A stretch of DNA of 64,000 nt from DATARH01 sp036489765 (GCA_036489765.1 DASXFE010000157.1:46330-110329); one strand, 5' to 3'; positions 1 to 8,787 are shown, numbered from the stretch's first letter. Program-made: numbers and translations. The notes: generated by a model not told the origin, from the letters alone.

Positions 1-236
1 ACACCACCCACTATTGCAACAAGGACGTCGACGCGGCCCTCGATGCCGCCCGCCTCACCAGCGACCCCGCCGCACGGCTCGCCCAGTACAAGATCGTCGC
101 CGATCACGTGCTGAAAGACCGGCCGATCATCTATCTCTGGCACCAGAAGTGGCTCTACGCCGCGACCACGAAGCTGAAAGGCTTCACCCCTTATCCCGAC
201 GGCCTTATTCGGCCGCAGGGGCTGACGCTGCAGTGA
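1..236 (+). CDS. ABC transporter substrate-binding protein, family 5 (C-terminal part only)
   Basis: The gene enters from the left edge and only its last 77 codons are visible, ending at a TGA at 234-236. The reading frame gives a typical tail of a peptide/nickel-type (SBP_bac_5) periplasmic binding protein: a region like DPAARLAQYKIVADHVLKD, then PIIYLWHQKW, then a segment ending in GLIRPQGLTLQ. This tail, in which a helix containing 'R...Y..i...l..d.P.iyL' is followed by the closing beta-strand, is common in the family. Such proteins capture a ligand in the periplasm and deliver it to an ABC permease. The ligand cannot be told from this fragment and no permease genes follow. Confidence 0.75.
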   Translation, partial: TTHYCNKDVDAALDAARLTSDPAARLAQYKIVADHVLKDRPIIYLWHQKWLYAATTKLKGFTPYPDGLIRPQGLTLQ

Positions 237-294
237 GTGCGGTGTGATAGGGCATACCCGCAATCATCGTCGATAACCCCATCTTGCGAAGGCC

Positions 295-405
295 GTGGCC
301 GATTATGAGACCGGGCAGGACCTGGTGGTTCCCATCGAACACGTCGAGCAAACACGGGAAGTCGCCCTGCGGCTGACCGACGTCGTTGCGGGGCTGCCGG
401 GATAA
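295..405 (+). pseudogene. Short open frame, possible gene remnant
   Basis: A 36-codon frame starting at GTG 295 and ending at TAA 403-405 reads VADYETGQDLVVPIEHVEQT and continues to a final LPG. The composition looks like the tail of a real protein rather than random high-GC sequence, but a stop codon lies just upstream in the same frame and there is no convincing ribosome binding site. It may be the C-terminal scrap of a decayed gene. I do not recognise the family. It lies between the binding-protein gene and the convergent fumC, leaving a single base before the fumC stop codon. Confidence 0.25.
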
Positions 406-406
406 A

Positions 407-1762
407 TCACGTCATCGCCTCGGGCCTCACCCATTCGTCGAATTCCGCTTCCGTGAGATATTCGAGCTTCAGCGACGCCTCCCGAAGGCTCGACCCTTCG
501 CGGTGTGCCTTGAGGGCGATTTCGGCCGATTTCTCGTAACCGATATGCGGGCTGAGTGCCGTCACCAGCATCAGCGACTGGTCGAGGTGCTCGCGGATAC
601 GGGCGGGGTTTGCCTCGATGCCGCGGGCGCAGCGCTCCTGGAACGAGGCGCAGGCTTGGGCCAGGAGTTCGGCTGACTCCAACACGTTGAACAGCATGAT
701 CGGCTTGTAGGCGTTGAGTTGGAAATTGCCCTGGCTGCCGGCGAAGGCAACGGTGTGGTCGTTGCCGAAGACCTGGGCGCAGACCATCGTCATGGCCTCG
801 CATTGGGTCGGGTTGATCTTGCCCGGCATGATCGACGAACCTGGCTCGTTCTCCGGCAGGATCAATTCGCCGAGGCCGGCGCGCGGGCCGCTCGCATACC
901 AGCGGATGTCGTTGGCGATCTTGAAGAGGGCCACCGCGAGCGTGCGCAGGCCGGCGCTCGCGCTCACCATGGCATCGTGGCTCGATCCCACCGCAAACAG
1001 GTTGGCCGCCGGGCAGAACGCGTGGCCGGTGTCCCGCGCGATCGCCTTGATCGCCAATTCGGCAAAGCGGGGTGGGGCGTTGAGGCCGGTGCCGACGGCG
1101 GTGCCCCCGAGCGGCAGCTCGTAGAGTTGTTCCAGCGGCGTCCGCACCGAGCGCAGCGCTTCGTCGAGCTGGGCGACCCAGCCCGAGAAGAGCTGACCGA
1201 GCGTCAGCGGCGTCGCGTCCATCAGATGCGTACGGCCGATGATGACGATGTCGGCGAGCGCTTGTCCACGGCCGTGCAGCGTATCGCGCAGCCGGTGGAC
1301 CGCCGGGATCAGGGTGTTCTCGATCGCCTCGACCGTGGCGATGTGCATGACGGCCGGGAAGACGTCGTTCGAGGATTGGCTGCGATTGACGTCGTCGTTC
1401 GGGTGAACCTTGGCGAGGCGGGCGACGACCTCGTTGGCGTTCATGTTCGACTGGGTGCCGGAGCCGGTCTGGAATGCGACGAGGGGGAATTCACCGTCAT
1501 GCTTGCCGGCGATGACCTCCGCTGCGGCGGCGGCGATGCGGTTGGCCGTATCGGCCGAGAGCGTCCCAAGCTCGGCATTGGCCTCGGCGGCGGCCTTCTT
1601 GACGAGGCCGAAGGCGCGGAGGACGCCGCGGCCCCAGACGAAGCGCGGGCGGCCGATCGGAAAATTCTCGAGGCTGCGCTGGGTCTGAGCGCCCCATAGC
1701 CGATCGGCCGGAACCTCGATCTCGCCGAGGCTGTCATGCTCGCGCCGGGTGGTTCCGCTCAT
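407..1762 (-). CDS. fumC: Class II fumarate hydratase
   Basis: Class II (iron-independent) fumarase, which hydrates fumarate to L-malate in the TCA cycle in the cytoplasm as a homotetramer. The protein of 451 residues matches the family length. It opens with the family block DSLGEIEVPADRLWGAQTQR and carries the fumarase/aspartase signature GSSIMPGKINPTQCE, whose serine is on the mobile catalytic loop. The frame extends 7 codons further upstream, but the ATG at 1762 has a GGAGGG ribosome binding site 6 bases before it, so I chose that start. The MFS gene upstream on the same strand ends only about 50 bases away. Confidence 0.96.
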   Translation of the reverse strand: MSGTTRREHDSLGEIEVPADRLWGAQTQRSLENFPIGRPRFVWGRGVLRAFGLVKKAAAEANAELGTLSADTANRIAAAAAEVIAGKHDGEFPLVAFQTGSGTQSNMNANEVVARLAKVHPNDDVNRSQSSNDVFPAVMHIATVEAIENTLIPAVHRLRDTLHGRGQALADIVIIGRTHLMDATPLTLGQLFSGWVAQLDEALRSVRTPLEQLYELPLGGTAVGTGLNAPPRFAELAIKAIARDTGHAFCPAANLFAVGSSHDAMVSASAGLRTLAVALFKIANDIRWYASGPRAGLGELILPENEPGSSIMPGKINPTQCEAMTMVCAQVFGNDHTVAFAGSQGNFQLNAYKPIMLFNVLESAELLAQACASFQERCARGIEANPARIREHLDQSLMLVTALSPHIGYEKSAEIALKAHREGSSLREASLKLEYLTEAEFDEWVRPEAMT

Positions 1763-1809
1763 CGCGCCCTCCGAGGGTGTCACCCCTCATACATGGGCGC
1801 GCAAGGTGG

Positions 1810-3207
1810 TCAGGCCGAGATTTCTTCGAGCCGTCGGCGCGCGGTGCGCGGTCCCGTCGCGATGAGCAGCGCCGCCGCGATCATAACCGCGCCGATGAAC
1901 ACGAAGACGCCGGTCGTTCCGTAATTGCGGAGCACGAACGCGATCATGAATCCGGTGAAGATCGCGCTGAACCGACTCCACGAATAGACGAAGCCGACTG
2001 CACGGGCGCGGATGCGGGTCGGGAATATCTCGGCCTGATAGGCGTGGAAAGACCACGACAGGAGCGTGTTCGAGATCTGGATCAGGATGCCGACGACCAT
2101 GATCCCGGGACCCGTCGTCTGGTGCGAAAAGATGACGCCGAACACGGCGAGCGAGATGCACGAGCCGCCGAGCAGCCATTTGCGGTCGATCTTGTCGGCG
2201 ACAAAGGTGCAGAGAAACGGGCCGACCGGCGCGGCGCAGGTCACGACGAAGCTGTAGGCCAGCGTCTTGGTGACGGTGATCCCCTGCGAGACGAGGAGCG
2301 TCGGGACCCAGCTCGCGAACCCGTAGTACCCGATCGTCTGCAACAGGTTGAAAATGATCATCATGATCGTGCGCGGGAGATAGGGGCTCGACCAGATCTC
2401 GAACCACGAGCCGCGGTTCTCCTCGACCTCGTTGGCGAGAATCTCGGGTGGGGGCAGGGGACGGCCGGTTTCGGCCTGAACCCGGTTTTCGATCATCGTG
2501 ATGATGCGCTCGGCATCGGCGTGCCGGCCGTGCTGCGCGAGCCAGCGCGGCGATTCCGGCAGGCTCAGCCGCAGAAACCACACGACGATCGCACCGGCTC
2601 CGCCGGCGATCGCGACCCAGCGCCACCCGTCAAAGCCGGCAATCGTCCGGGGAATGAGGCCCCAGGCGAGAAGGGCGACGGTCGGATAGGCGCAGAAATG
2701 GATCGTCTGGCTCAGCGCGAAGGCGGCGCCCCGCCGCTCTTTCGGCACGAGCTCGGACAGGTAGGTGTCGATCGTCACGAACTCGACCCCGATCCCGATG
2801 CCCGCGAAAAGCCGCCACGCGTCGAGCCCGATCGCGGTCGATTGCAGCGCCATGCCCCAGGTGCCGACCGAGTACCACAAGAGGGCAAAGGTAAAGACCA
2901 CGCGCCGCCCAAACACGTCGGACAGCGGGCTGAACAGCATCGTGCCGATGAACATGCCGATAAAGGTCGAGGCGACGAGGCTCGCGTAACCGTGCACATC
3001 GAAGAACCCGGCGGTTGTCGCGGTCATGATCCCGGCCTTGTAGAGTCCGGGCGCGATGAAGGCGGTCAGCGCGTTGTCGTAGACCTCGAAAAACGCGCCC
3101 ATCGACAACAGGATGACGAGGCGGCGGGTGTAGCTCGTCGCCGGGAGGCGATCGATGCGGGCGGCGATCGTCGTCGCTGCCGCGGCAGCACGGCGTGGGG
3201 CGGCCAT
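1810..3207 (-). CDS. MFS transporter, metabolite:H+ symporter type
   Basis: Inner-membrane carrier of the major facilitator superfamily, 465 residues with about 12 predicted membrane segments. The MFS loop motif between helices 2 and 3 is seen as SPLSDVFGRRVVF, and a second family motif occurs as RLFAGIGIGVEFVTIDTYLSE with the following ELVPKERRG. This pattern fits the metabolite:H+ symporter/sugar porter branch, whose substrates are organic acids or sugars; the actual substrate is unknown. The start at 3207 is preceded by a GGAGG site 8 bases upstream, which excludes the upstream in-frame start. It lies 47 bases upstream of fumC on the same strand, so the two could be cotranscribed and the substrate could be a dicarboxylate, but that is inference. 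Confidence 0.85.
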   Translation of the reverse strand: MAAPRRAAAAATTIAARIDRLPATSYTRRLVILLSMGAFFEVYDNALTAFIAPGLYKAGIMTATTAGFFDVHGYASLVASTFIGMFIGTMLFSPLSDVFGRRVVFTFALLWYSVGTWGMALQSTAIGLDAWRLFAGIGIGVEFVTIDTYLSELVPKERRGAAFALSQTIHFCAYPTVALLAWGLIPRTIAGFDGWRWVAIAGGAGAIVVWFLRLSLPESPRWLAQHGRHADAERIITMIENRVQAETGRPLPPPEILANEVEENRGSWFEIWSSPYLPRTIMMIIFNLLQTIGYYGFASWVPTLLVSQGITVTKTLAYSFVVTCAAPVGPFLCTFVADKIDRKWLLGGSCISLAVFGVIFSHQTTGPGIMVVGILIQISNTLLSWSFHAYQAEIFPTRIRARAVGFVYSWSRFSAIFTGFMIAFVLRNYGTTGVFVFIGAVMIAAALLIATGPRTARRRLEEISA

Positions 3208-3381
3208 AAGCGTTTCCTCCGAACAGGGCACACAACTCCCGACGCGCCGCCCCGTCTCGGGGGAGCGTTGGCGCCACGCCTGTCCGGTAGGATTTGTTAC
3301 GGCAAACTTACCCGCTAGCGAGAAACCACGGCAAGATCATGCGGCGATTTGAATACTCCGGAACGACCTGAGATCGGAGGG

Positions 3382-3894
3382 CTAAGGAACCATCCCCGGC
3401 AGGATCAGAAACAGGTCGGTGTCGTCGGTCTTCTCGCCCGCCGCCGTCAGCATCGCGTGGACCTGGCCACGGTGGTGGGTCTGGTGATTGAAGAAATGGG
3501 TGACGAGAAACCGCTTCGGCGCGCTGATCTCGCGCTGCGCGGCACCGCTGAACCAGGTGAGATCGATGTCGAGCCAGGCATCGTCGACCTTGTTCGACCA
3601 GGCGGTGATGTCGGCATCCGCCTTGACCCGCCGCTCGCACAGATCGGCGAACTCCTCGACGAAATGGTCGCTCTGTTTGATCGGCGTCGCCGGCTTTTCC
3701 CAGCCGTCAAAGCGCGACATCCACTGGAAATCGCCCCACAGGCCGTGGACGAGGGTGCCGTGGATCGAATGCCAGAACCCGCCGCGGTCGGCGCGGCGCC
3801 CGGCCTCGCCGAGGTTGCTCGCATTGGCGTAAAGGCGCCGGTTCATCTCCGCGTTGTAGGCGGCCATCGTGCGGACGTAGGACGGGGTGATCAT
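3382..3894 (-). CDS. DinB family protein (four-helix, metal-dependent)
   Basis: A 170-residue protein of the DinB/YfiT-like superfamily, four-helix bundles that bind a divalent metal through three histidines. The likely ligands are the histidine in GTLVHGLWGD near residue 48 and the two in HFFNHQTHHRGQVHAML near residue 135. The N-terminal MITPSYVRTMAAYNAEMNRR is usual for this subgroup. Members act as thiol-dependent transferases or have no known role, and the substrate here is unknown. The start at 3894 follows a GGGAGG ribosome binding site; the longer in-frame start lacks one. The gene is divergent from the DUF35/thiolase pair. Confidence 0.85.
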   Translation of the reverse strand: MITPSYVRTMAAYNAEMNRRLYANASNLGEAGRRADRGGFWHSIHGTLVHGLWGDFQWMSRFDGWEKPATPIKQSDHFVEEFADLCERRVKADADITAWSNKVDDAWLDIDLTWFSGAAQREISAPKRFLVTHFFNHQTHHRGQVHAMLTAAGEKTDDTDLFLILPGMVP

Positions 3895-3992
3895 CGCTTG
3901 CCTCCCTATTGTGCGATGCAGCACACGTCCTGTTTGCCGCAGGGCGTTGCGCGCGTCAAACTTGATTCGTCATCAACCCTGGGACACTCGAC

Positions 3993-4403
3993 ATGCCCGA
4001 AGGACAGCGGCCGCGGCCGCAACCGACGCCCGAGACGCAGCATTTCTGGAACGGCACCAAATCCGGCGAGCTGCGGCTGCAGCGCTGCGACGCGTGCCGG
4101 AAGGTCTACTTCCCGCCGCGCCCGTTCTGCCCGCATTGCGCCGCCCGCGAGGTCAGTGTGTTCAAGGCGAGCGGCAAGGGGCGGCTTTACAGCTACGTGA
4201 TCCACCACCGTCCGGTAAACGGGTTCACCCCGCCTTATGCGATCGCGGTCGTCGAGCTCGACGAGGGGCCGCGGATGATGACCAACATCGTCGATTGCCC
4301 GCAGACGCCCGAGGCGCTGGTGCTCGACATGCCGGTCGAGGTCGCCTTCGAGAAGATGGACGACGAGATCACGCTTCCTTTGTTCCGGCCCTCAAAAAGC
4401 TGA
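3993..4403 (+). CDS. Zn-ribbon / OB-fold protein (DUF35 family)
   Basis: A 136-residue protein of the DUF35 family, with an N-terminal rubredoxin-like zinc ribbon (cysteines 32, 35, 46 and 49 in RCDACRKVYFPPRPFCPHC) followed by an OB-fold with a GKGRLYSYVIHHRPV strand. These proteins bind acyl-CoA and are normally encoded beside SCP-x-type thiolases, forming a complex with them in degradation of fatty acyl or steroid side chains. That is the case here: the thiolase gene begins 19 bases downstream, so the two are surely one operon. Confidence 0.92.
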   Translation: MPEGQRPRPQPTPETQHFWNGTKSGELRLQRCDACRKVYFPPRPFCPHCAAREVSVFKASGKGRLYSYVIHHRPVNGFTPPYAIAVVELDEGPRMMTNIVDCPQTPEALVLDMPVEVAFEKMDDEITLPLFRPSKS

Positions 4404-4422
4404 TTGGCGAAAGGCTGACCCG

Positions 4423-5562
4423 ATGAAACCAGGATCGATCGCCATTGTCGGCGCCGCCGAGACCACCGAGCTCGGCCGCATTCCCGAACTCTCGCAGATC
4501 GGCCTCCACGCCGACGCTGCGCTCAACGCGATGAAGGATGCCGGGCTCAAACCCTCCGACATCGACGGCATCGCCACCGCCGGCGAGACCCCGACCACGG
4601 TCGCCCATTATCTGGGCCTGACCCCGAAATGGGTCGACGGCACCGCGGTCGGCGGCTGCTCGTTCATGATCCACGTTCGCCACGCCGCTGCCGCGATCGA
4701 AAGCGGGTTGTGCAGCACGGTCTTGATCACCCACGGCGAAAGCGGCCGCTCCGGCGTCGCCCGCACCCGCCCCGCGGCGTCGCCCGGGAGCCTCGCCGGA
4801 CAGTTCGAGGCGCCGTATGGGCCGATGGGCCCCCCGACGCTCTTTACCATCCCGGTCTTGCGTTACATGAAGACGTACGGGCTGACGCACGAGCAGCTCG
4901 CGATGGTCGCCGTCATTCAGCGCGAATGGGCGGCGAAGAACCCGCGCGCAACTTTCCGCGACCCAATCACGATCGACGACGTGTTGAACTCGCGGATGAT
5001 CGCGTACCCGTTCCGGTTGTTGCAGTGCTGCCTCGTCACCGACGGCGGCGGCGCGCTGATCCTCGTCTCGCGCGAGCGGGCCAAGGATTTTCCGCAAAAG
5101 CCTGTCTATCTGCTCGGCACCGGCGAATCGGTCGAGACGCCGATGGTCAGCCAGATGAAGGACTTCACCTCGTCGAGCGCGTTCCGCGTTGCCGGCGCCA
5201 AAGCCTTCGAGGAGTCGGGGATCAAGCACAGCGACGTCGATCACCTGATGATCTACGACGCTTTTGCCCATCTGCCGATCTACGGGCTCGAAGACCTCGG
5301 TTTCTGCAAGCGCGGCGAGGCGGCCTCGTTCATCTGGGACCGCAACACGGCCCCGGGCGCCAAGCTGCCGCTCAACACCAACGGCGGCGGTCTCAGCTAC
5401 ATGCACTCCGGCATGTATGGGATGTATGCGCTGCAGGAGAGCGTCCGCCAGATGCGCGGGATCGCCCCGGCCCAAGTACCGGGCGCCAAGCTATCGGTCT
5501 GCCACGGCGTCGGCGGCATGTTCGCCGCGAGCGGCACGATCATCATGACCAACGAGGCGTGA
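4423..5562 (+). CDS. Thiolase family protein (SCP-x type acetyl-CoA acetyltransferase)
   Basis: A 379-residue thiolase-fold protein of the lipid-transfer/SCP-x subgroup. It begins with IAIVGAAETTELGR, has a GGCSFMIHVRHAAAAIESG segment where the nucleophilic region lies, and ends with LNTNGGGLSYMHSGMYGMY and CHGVGGMFAASGT blocks typical of the group. Such proteins carry out thiolytic or retro-aldol cleavage of acyl-CoA together with the DUF35 partner encoded immediately upstream. The physiological acyl-CoA is unknown. The start at ATG 4423 is 19 bases after the partner's stop codon. Confidence 0.9.
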   Translation: MKPGSIAIVGAAETTELGRIPELSQIGLHADAALNAMKDAGLKPSDIDGIATAGETPTTVAHYLGLTPKWVDGTAVGGCSFMIHVRHAAAAIESGLCSTVLITHGESGRSGVARTRPAASPGSLAGQFEAPYGPMGPPTLFTIPVLRYMKTYGLTHEQLAMVAVIQREWAAKNPRATFRDPITIDDVLNSRMIAYPFRLLQCCLVTDGGGALILVSRERAKDFPQKPVYLLGTGESVETPMVSQMKDFTSSSAFRVAGAKAFEESGIKHSDVDHLMIYDAFAHLPIYGLEDLGFCKRGEAASFIWDRNTAPGAKLPLNTNGGGLSYMHSGMYGMYALQESVRQMRGIAPAQVPGAKLSVCHGVGGMFAASGTIIMTNEA

Positions 5563-5595
5563 AGAGAGACGATCGTTCCTTGCAGACGATCTCCA

Positions 5596-6345
5596 TCACT
5601 GGACGCCGAGGAGACTCAGCAATATGACCCGCAGATATTTCGACAACTCTTCATAGCCTAGGTCGGTAAGATGCACTCCATCGATGAATAAGCTCTTCGG
5701 TGCCAGGCTCTGAAGCTGCCGGCCTACGTCGGCATAAGTAATCATTCCGCCATTGCACGCAGCGATAAGGCGATTAACGGGATAAATATCGCGACCGAAC
5801 CGATCGCTGCGTGGCAGAAGACCGAGAAGCAATATCTTAGAGGCGGGTAACCGGGCGCTTATGCGCGCTGCATCGGTCCGTATGCCCTCCGCTGTCAACT
5901 CTGCCGACCGCCCGTGTCCAAGATCGTTCGTTCCGATAAGCAGGACAACGATCTTTGGTGGGTTTCCGTCTAAATTTCCGTGATCTATACGCCACAGGAG
6001 GTGCTCGGTGCGGTCACCATCTACGCCCGCATTCAAGCTGCGCAATGGATAGAAGTATTTGTTCCAAACAGATTCAGGCCATCGCTCCGTTAGCGAATCT
6101 CCTAAGAAAACAATGTCCTTTTGGAAATGCCTCACTTGCCTATTTATGGCATTGAACCGATCGATGGCATGGGTGTCATTACGCTGGAGCGGGGAGTCCA
6201 GTCGATTATTCAGAAGTCCGTTGCAAATTGCACCATTTTCTTTTGGGTACGCAATATTTGGTTCAAGGAGTAAAATTGCTGAAAGAATTAAACAGAACGA
6301 ATGGGCCAGATTGATCGACGCGCGGCGAAAATATCCTAAAATCAC
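5596..6345 (-). CDS. Secreted SGNH/GDSL-type hydrolase
   Basis: A 249-residue esterase/lipase-like protein of the SGNH family. All four signature blocks are visible: IVFLGDSLTERW with nucleophile Ser84, LNAGVDGDRTEHLL with the oxyanion glycine, VVLLIGTNDLGHG with Asn140, and FIDGVHLTDLGYEEL with the Asp/His pair near residue 220. A hydrophobic stretch at residues 12-28 is a probable signal peptide or anchor. The best match in style is the platelet-activating-factor acetylhydrolase-like group. The start is GTG at 6345, overlapping the stop codon of the upstream protease gene as GTGA, which implies coupled translation. Base composition is far more AT-rich than in the neighbours. Confidence 0.88.
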   Translation of the reverse strand: MILGYFRRASINLAHSFCLILSAILLLEPNIAYPKENGAICNGLLNNRLDSPLQRNDTHAIDRFNAINRQVRHFQKDIVFLGDSLTERWPESVWNKYFYPLRSLNAGVDGDRTEHLLWRIDHGNLDGNPPKIVVLLIGTNDLGHGRSAELTAEGIRTDAARISARLPASKILLLGLLPRSDRFGRDIYPVNRLIAACNGGMITYADVGRQLQSLAPKSLFIDGVHLTDLGYEELSKYLRVILLSLLGVQ

Positions 6346-7262
6346 TGGATAACTCGTGCGAAACGGGAGCTTAGATTGCCTGATTTTCCCGCAAATATTC
6401 CATCCAGTCTGTCTTTTCCTGACAGCGAGAATCTAAATTGGCTCCCTTGTTCATCTCGAAACGTAAGTATCCCGCCCTCGTCGATCGTCCCCGATATTTT
6501 CTGCTGCTTCCAGGGAAACTGGCTACTTAGCGCACTGGGGCCGTAAATATATATGAGGTCTACATCTCCTTCGTCATCGCCTCCCTCGACGATCATTCCG
6601 CCGCATATGTGGCTCGTGTTGTTCCAAACGCCCGCCCATGCTCCTAAGTATCCTTGCTGTAACGGTGACTCGTTGTGATGAAGGGCAAAATCCACTTCGT
6701 GGCCACAGAGCATCACAGAGCGGGGCTGCGCATTAACAAGCGCAGGTGGCGACGATTGGTCTGGCGGTACATTCGACGTTTGAGTTGGGTCGGTGCCGTC
6801 ACCTTCGCCAATAACCAACGCCTTCTGGCGATTGTCGATAGTATAAGATGGTAATCGAGAGAGAAAACTCTGGCCTAATAAGGGCTCTCCTTTGACAGAT
6901 CCTATACTCACCTGGACATTTTTAAGCACGTGGTCGCCAATTTTTAGCTCACGAACAATAAAGCGGTCGCCTGGAACGCGTGATCCGTCTGCTAACACAT
7001 ATGTTCGAGTGCCTATGAAATCGGTCGCGGCGATGGTTCGCGTCCGAAAGAGAGTTAGGAGGACGTCGGCCGGAATTGACGTGTCTGAGGCACCACTGTC
7101 GAGAACGAACCCAAGCGTAAAGGCATCATTTATACGCACGGGTACAGTGTATACACCGCCTTGAAAATCTAGCTTGATCGTTTCGGCGCTCGCTGATCGC
7201 AGTAGCGCTGGTAAGAGAAGGAGGCAGAATGCGCTGAGGGACTGCAGGATGATCCCGAACAT
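6342..7262 (-). CDS. Secreted retropepsin-like aspartic protease with extra C-terminal domain
   Basis: A 306-residue protein with a signal peptide (hydrophobic residues 3-21, likely cleavage after ASA at 24-26). Residues 28-145 form a single-lobe retropepsin-like domain with the catalytic FVLDSGASDTSIP motif (Asp55) and the following GRGYPLA-like region seen as GEPLLGQSFLSRLPSY. A linker rich in Pro, Ser and Thr follows, then a separate domain at about 180-306 (block LGAWAGVWNNTSHICGG and a closing segment with DRLDGIF) that looks like a small beta-barrel; I cannot name it. ATG 7262 is chosen over an upstream TTG because the signal peptide then has normal length. It overlaps the SGNH gene downstream. 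Codon use is AT-rich, suggesting transfer. Confidence 0.75.
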   Translation of the reverse strand: MFGIILQSLSAFCLLLLPALLRSASAETIKLDFQGGVYTVPVRINDAFTLGFVLDSGASDTSIPADVLLTLFRTRTIAATDFIGTRTYVLADGSRVPGDRFIVRELKIGDHVLKNVQVSIGSVKGEPLLGQSFLSRLPSYTIDNRQKALVIGEGDGTDPTQTSNVPPDQSSPPALVNAQPRSVMLCGHEVDFALHHNESPLQQGYLGAWAGVWNNTSHICGGMIVEGGDDEGDVDLIYIYGPSALSSQFPWKQQKISGTIDEGGILTFRDEQGSQFRFSLSGKDRLDGIFAGKSGNLSSRFARVIQ

Positions 7263-7521
7263 TGCTTCAACCGGTGTTTGCAATCTCAAGCTATCTCACA
7301 CTGGGTGATAGGCCACCGCGTCGTTCCAAGCAACTCAAAGTTTCTAAAGCGATGCGCGAGTCGTCTCCCCGCACAAGAGAGGGGCGGGAGCGGGCGGGCG
7401 CATAGGCGAGACAGTCTTTGAAGAGGTTGCGCACAGATTGTAGCGGTGGCTATCTATCTGTCGTATGACGCGCAGGTTCGGCACAGGACTTGCGAATGAA
7501 TAAACGTTGAGGGGAGGCATT
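7263..7521. other. Spacer between the AT-rich protease gene and the ABC transporter operon
   Basis: About 260 bases between two divergent genes, the longest spacer of the window. It must hold promoters for both. The left part is AT-rich like the protease pair, while the right part returns to high GC. I see no clear -35/-10 pair or repeat in it, only the AGGGGAGG binding site at the right end. Confidence 0.4.
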
Positions 7522-8772
7522 ATGGTTCAGCACATGATCACGCGCCGCCGCGCGCTGCAGCTTGGCGCGCTGAGCGGGGTTGCGATGGCGGCAACGCCGC
7601 TCAAATTGGCGCTTGCCGACAGCGAGCCGTTCAAGATCGGTAGCGTCTCGTCATTGACGGGCCCCGGGGCGCCGGTCGGCAAGATGGGGCTGGTCGGCGT
7701 GCAGATGGCGGTCGACCGCATCAACAAGGCCGGCGGGATCAAGGGCCGCCCGGTCAAGCTCATCCCCGAGGACGACGAGTCGAAGCCGGATGTCGGCCGC
7801 CGCAAGGCTGAGAAGCTGCTGACCGAGGACAAGATCGACGCCCATGTCGGCGGCGTCTTGTCGAATATCTGCCTCGCCTGCATGCCCGTGTACGAGGACC
7901 ATCAGGTCGTCAACATGATCTCGGTGTGCCTCGACACGACGATCACGACGTCGAAATGCAGCCGCTATTCATTCCGCCCCTACGACTATGCGCCGGCCCA
8001 GGCGGTCGCGGCGGCGCCGTACCTCGTCAACAAGATCGGCAAGAAGTGGCACATCATCTACGCCGACTACTCCTGGGGCCAGTCGACCCGCGACGCCTAT
8101 GCCGCCGAGATCAAGAAAAACGGCGGTGAGATGGTGGGTGCGACCGGGATCCCGGTCAACACGGCCGACATGACCCCGTTCCTCTCAAAAATCACCGGCG
8201 AGTTCGATGGTGTCTTCGTGATTCTGTTCGGGCAGGACGGGGTCACGGTCGGCAACCAGGCCTATGATCTGGGGCTGACCAAGAAGTACAAATTCGCCGG
8301 CGACGGCGCCGTCGTCGCGCCGAGCAACCTGCCGGGCCTGGGCCACAAGATCGACGGTTTCACCGGGATCGACCGTTATATCCCGGCGGAAGACGGGCCG
8401 CTCAACACGCCGTACCAGAAGGCGTTTGTCGCGGAGGCGATGGAGCGGCTGAAACAAGTCTCCCCCGCCGCCCCGCGGCCCGACCGCTACGTCGATTCGT
8501 CGTTCGAGGCAATGAACTGCCTCAAGATCGGGATCGAGAAATCGGGGTTCCAAGGCGCCGCGGATTCGATGAAGCTCATCGAGGCGCTCGAAGGCCTTGA
8601 GATGAAGGAGAGCGACGACTTCCCGCAGGGCGATAAGACCCTGCGCAAGGAAGACCATCAGGCCTTTGTCCGCGAGTTCCTCTTCGAGGTCCGCGACAAC
8701 AATTACGTCATCAAGGACGTTGTCACGAAGGACAAGACCCTCGTGCCGCCGGCCTGCCATTTCAGCACCTGA
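7522..8772 (+). CDS. Branched-chain amino acid-type ABC transporter, periplasmic substrate-binding protein
   Basis: Periplasmic ligand-binding protein of the LivJ/LivK type, 416 residues. The N-terminus carries a twin-arginine-like export signal (TRRRALQLGALSGVAMA). The mature part starts with PFKIGSVSSLTGPGAPVGK, followed by GVQMAVDRINKAGGI and a VKLIPEDDESKPD block, all typical of type I periplasmic binding folds. The start is ATG 7522, which has an AGGGGAGG site 5 bases before it; the frame opens earlier at a TTG that would itself lie before the binding site. It heads a transporter operon whose ATPases and permeases follow directly. Family members bind amino acids, amides, urea or aromatic acids; the ligand here is unknown. 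Confidence 0.9.
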   Translation: MVQHMITRRRALQLGALSGVAMAATPLKLALADSEPFKIGSVSSLTGPGAPVGKMGLVGVQMAVDRINKAGGIKGRPVKLIPEDDESKPDVGRRKAEKLLTEDKIDAHVGGVLSNICLACMPVYEDHQVVNMISVCLDTTITTSKCSRYSFRPYDYAPAQAVAAAPYLVNKIGKKWHIIYADYSWGQSTRDAYAAEIKKNGGEMVGATGIPVNTADMTPFLSKITGEFDGVFVILFGQDGVTVGNQAYDLGLTKKYKFAGDGAVVAPSNLPGLGHKIDGFTGIDRYIPAEDGPLNTPYQKAFVAEAMERLKQVSPAAPRPDRYVDSSFEAMNCLKIGIEKSGFQGAADSMKLIEALEGLEMKESDDFPQGDKTLRKEDHQAFVREFLFEVRDNNYVIKDVVTKDKTLVPPACHFST

Positions 8773-8787
8773 GCGGCTGTCTTTCAG

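Noticed and set aside
719..1699. Long plus-strand open frame of 326 codons opposite fumC
   Set aside because: It is the antisense shadow of a clear fumarase gene in high-GC sequence. Its product is rich in Arg, Gly, Ala and Asp with no motif.
1777..3318. Long plus-strand open frame opposite the MFS gene
   Set aside because: The translation is a low-complexity Asp/Arg/Glu/His-rich chain, typical of the reverse frame of a membrane protein gene.
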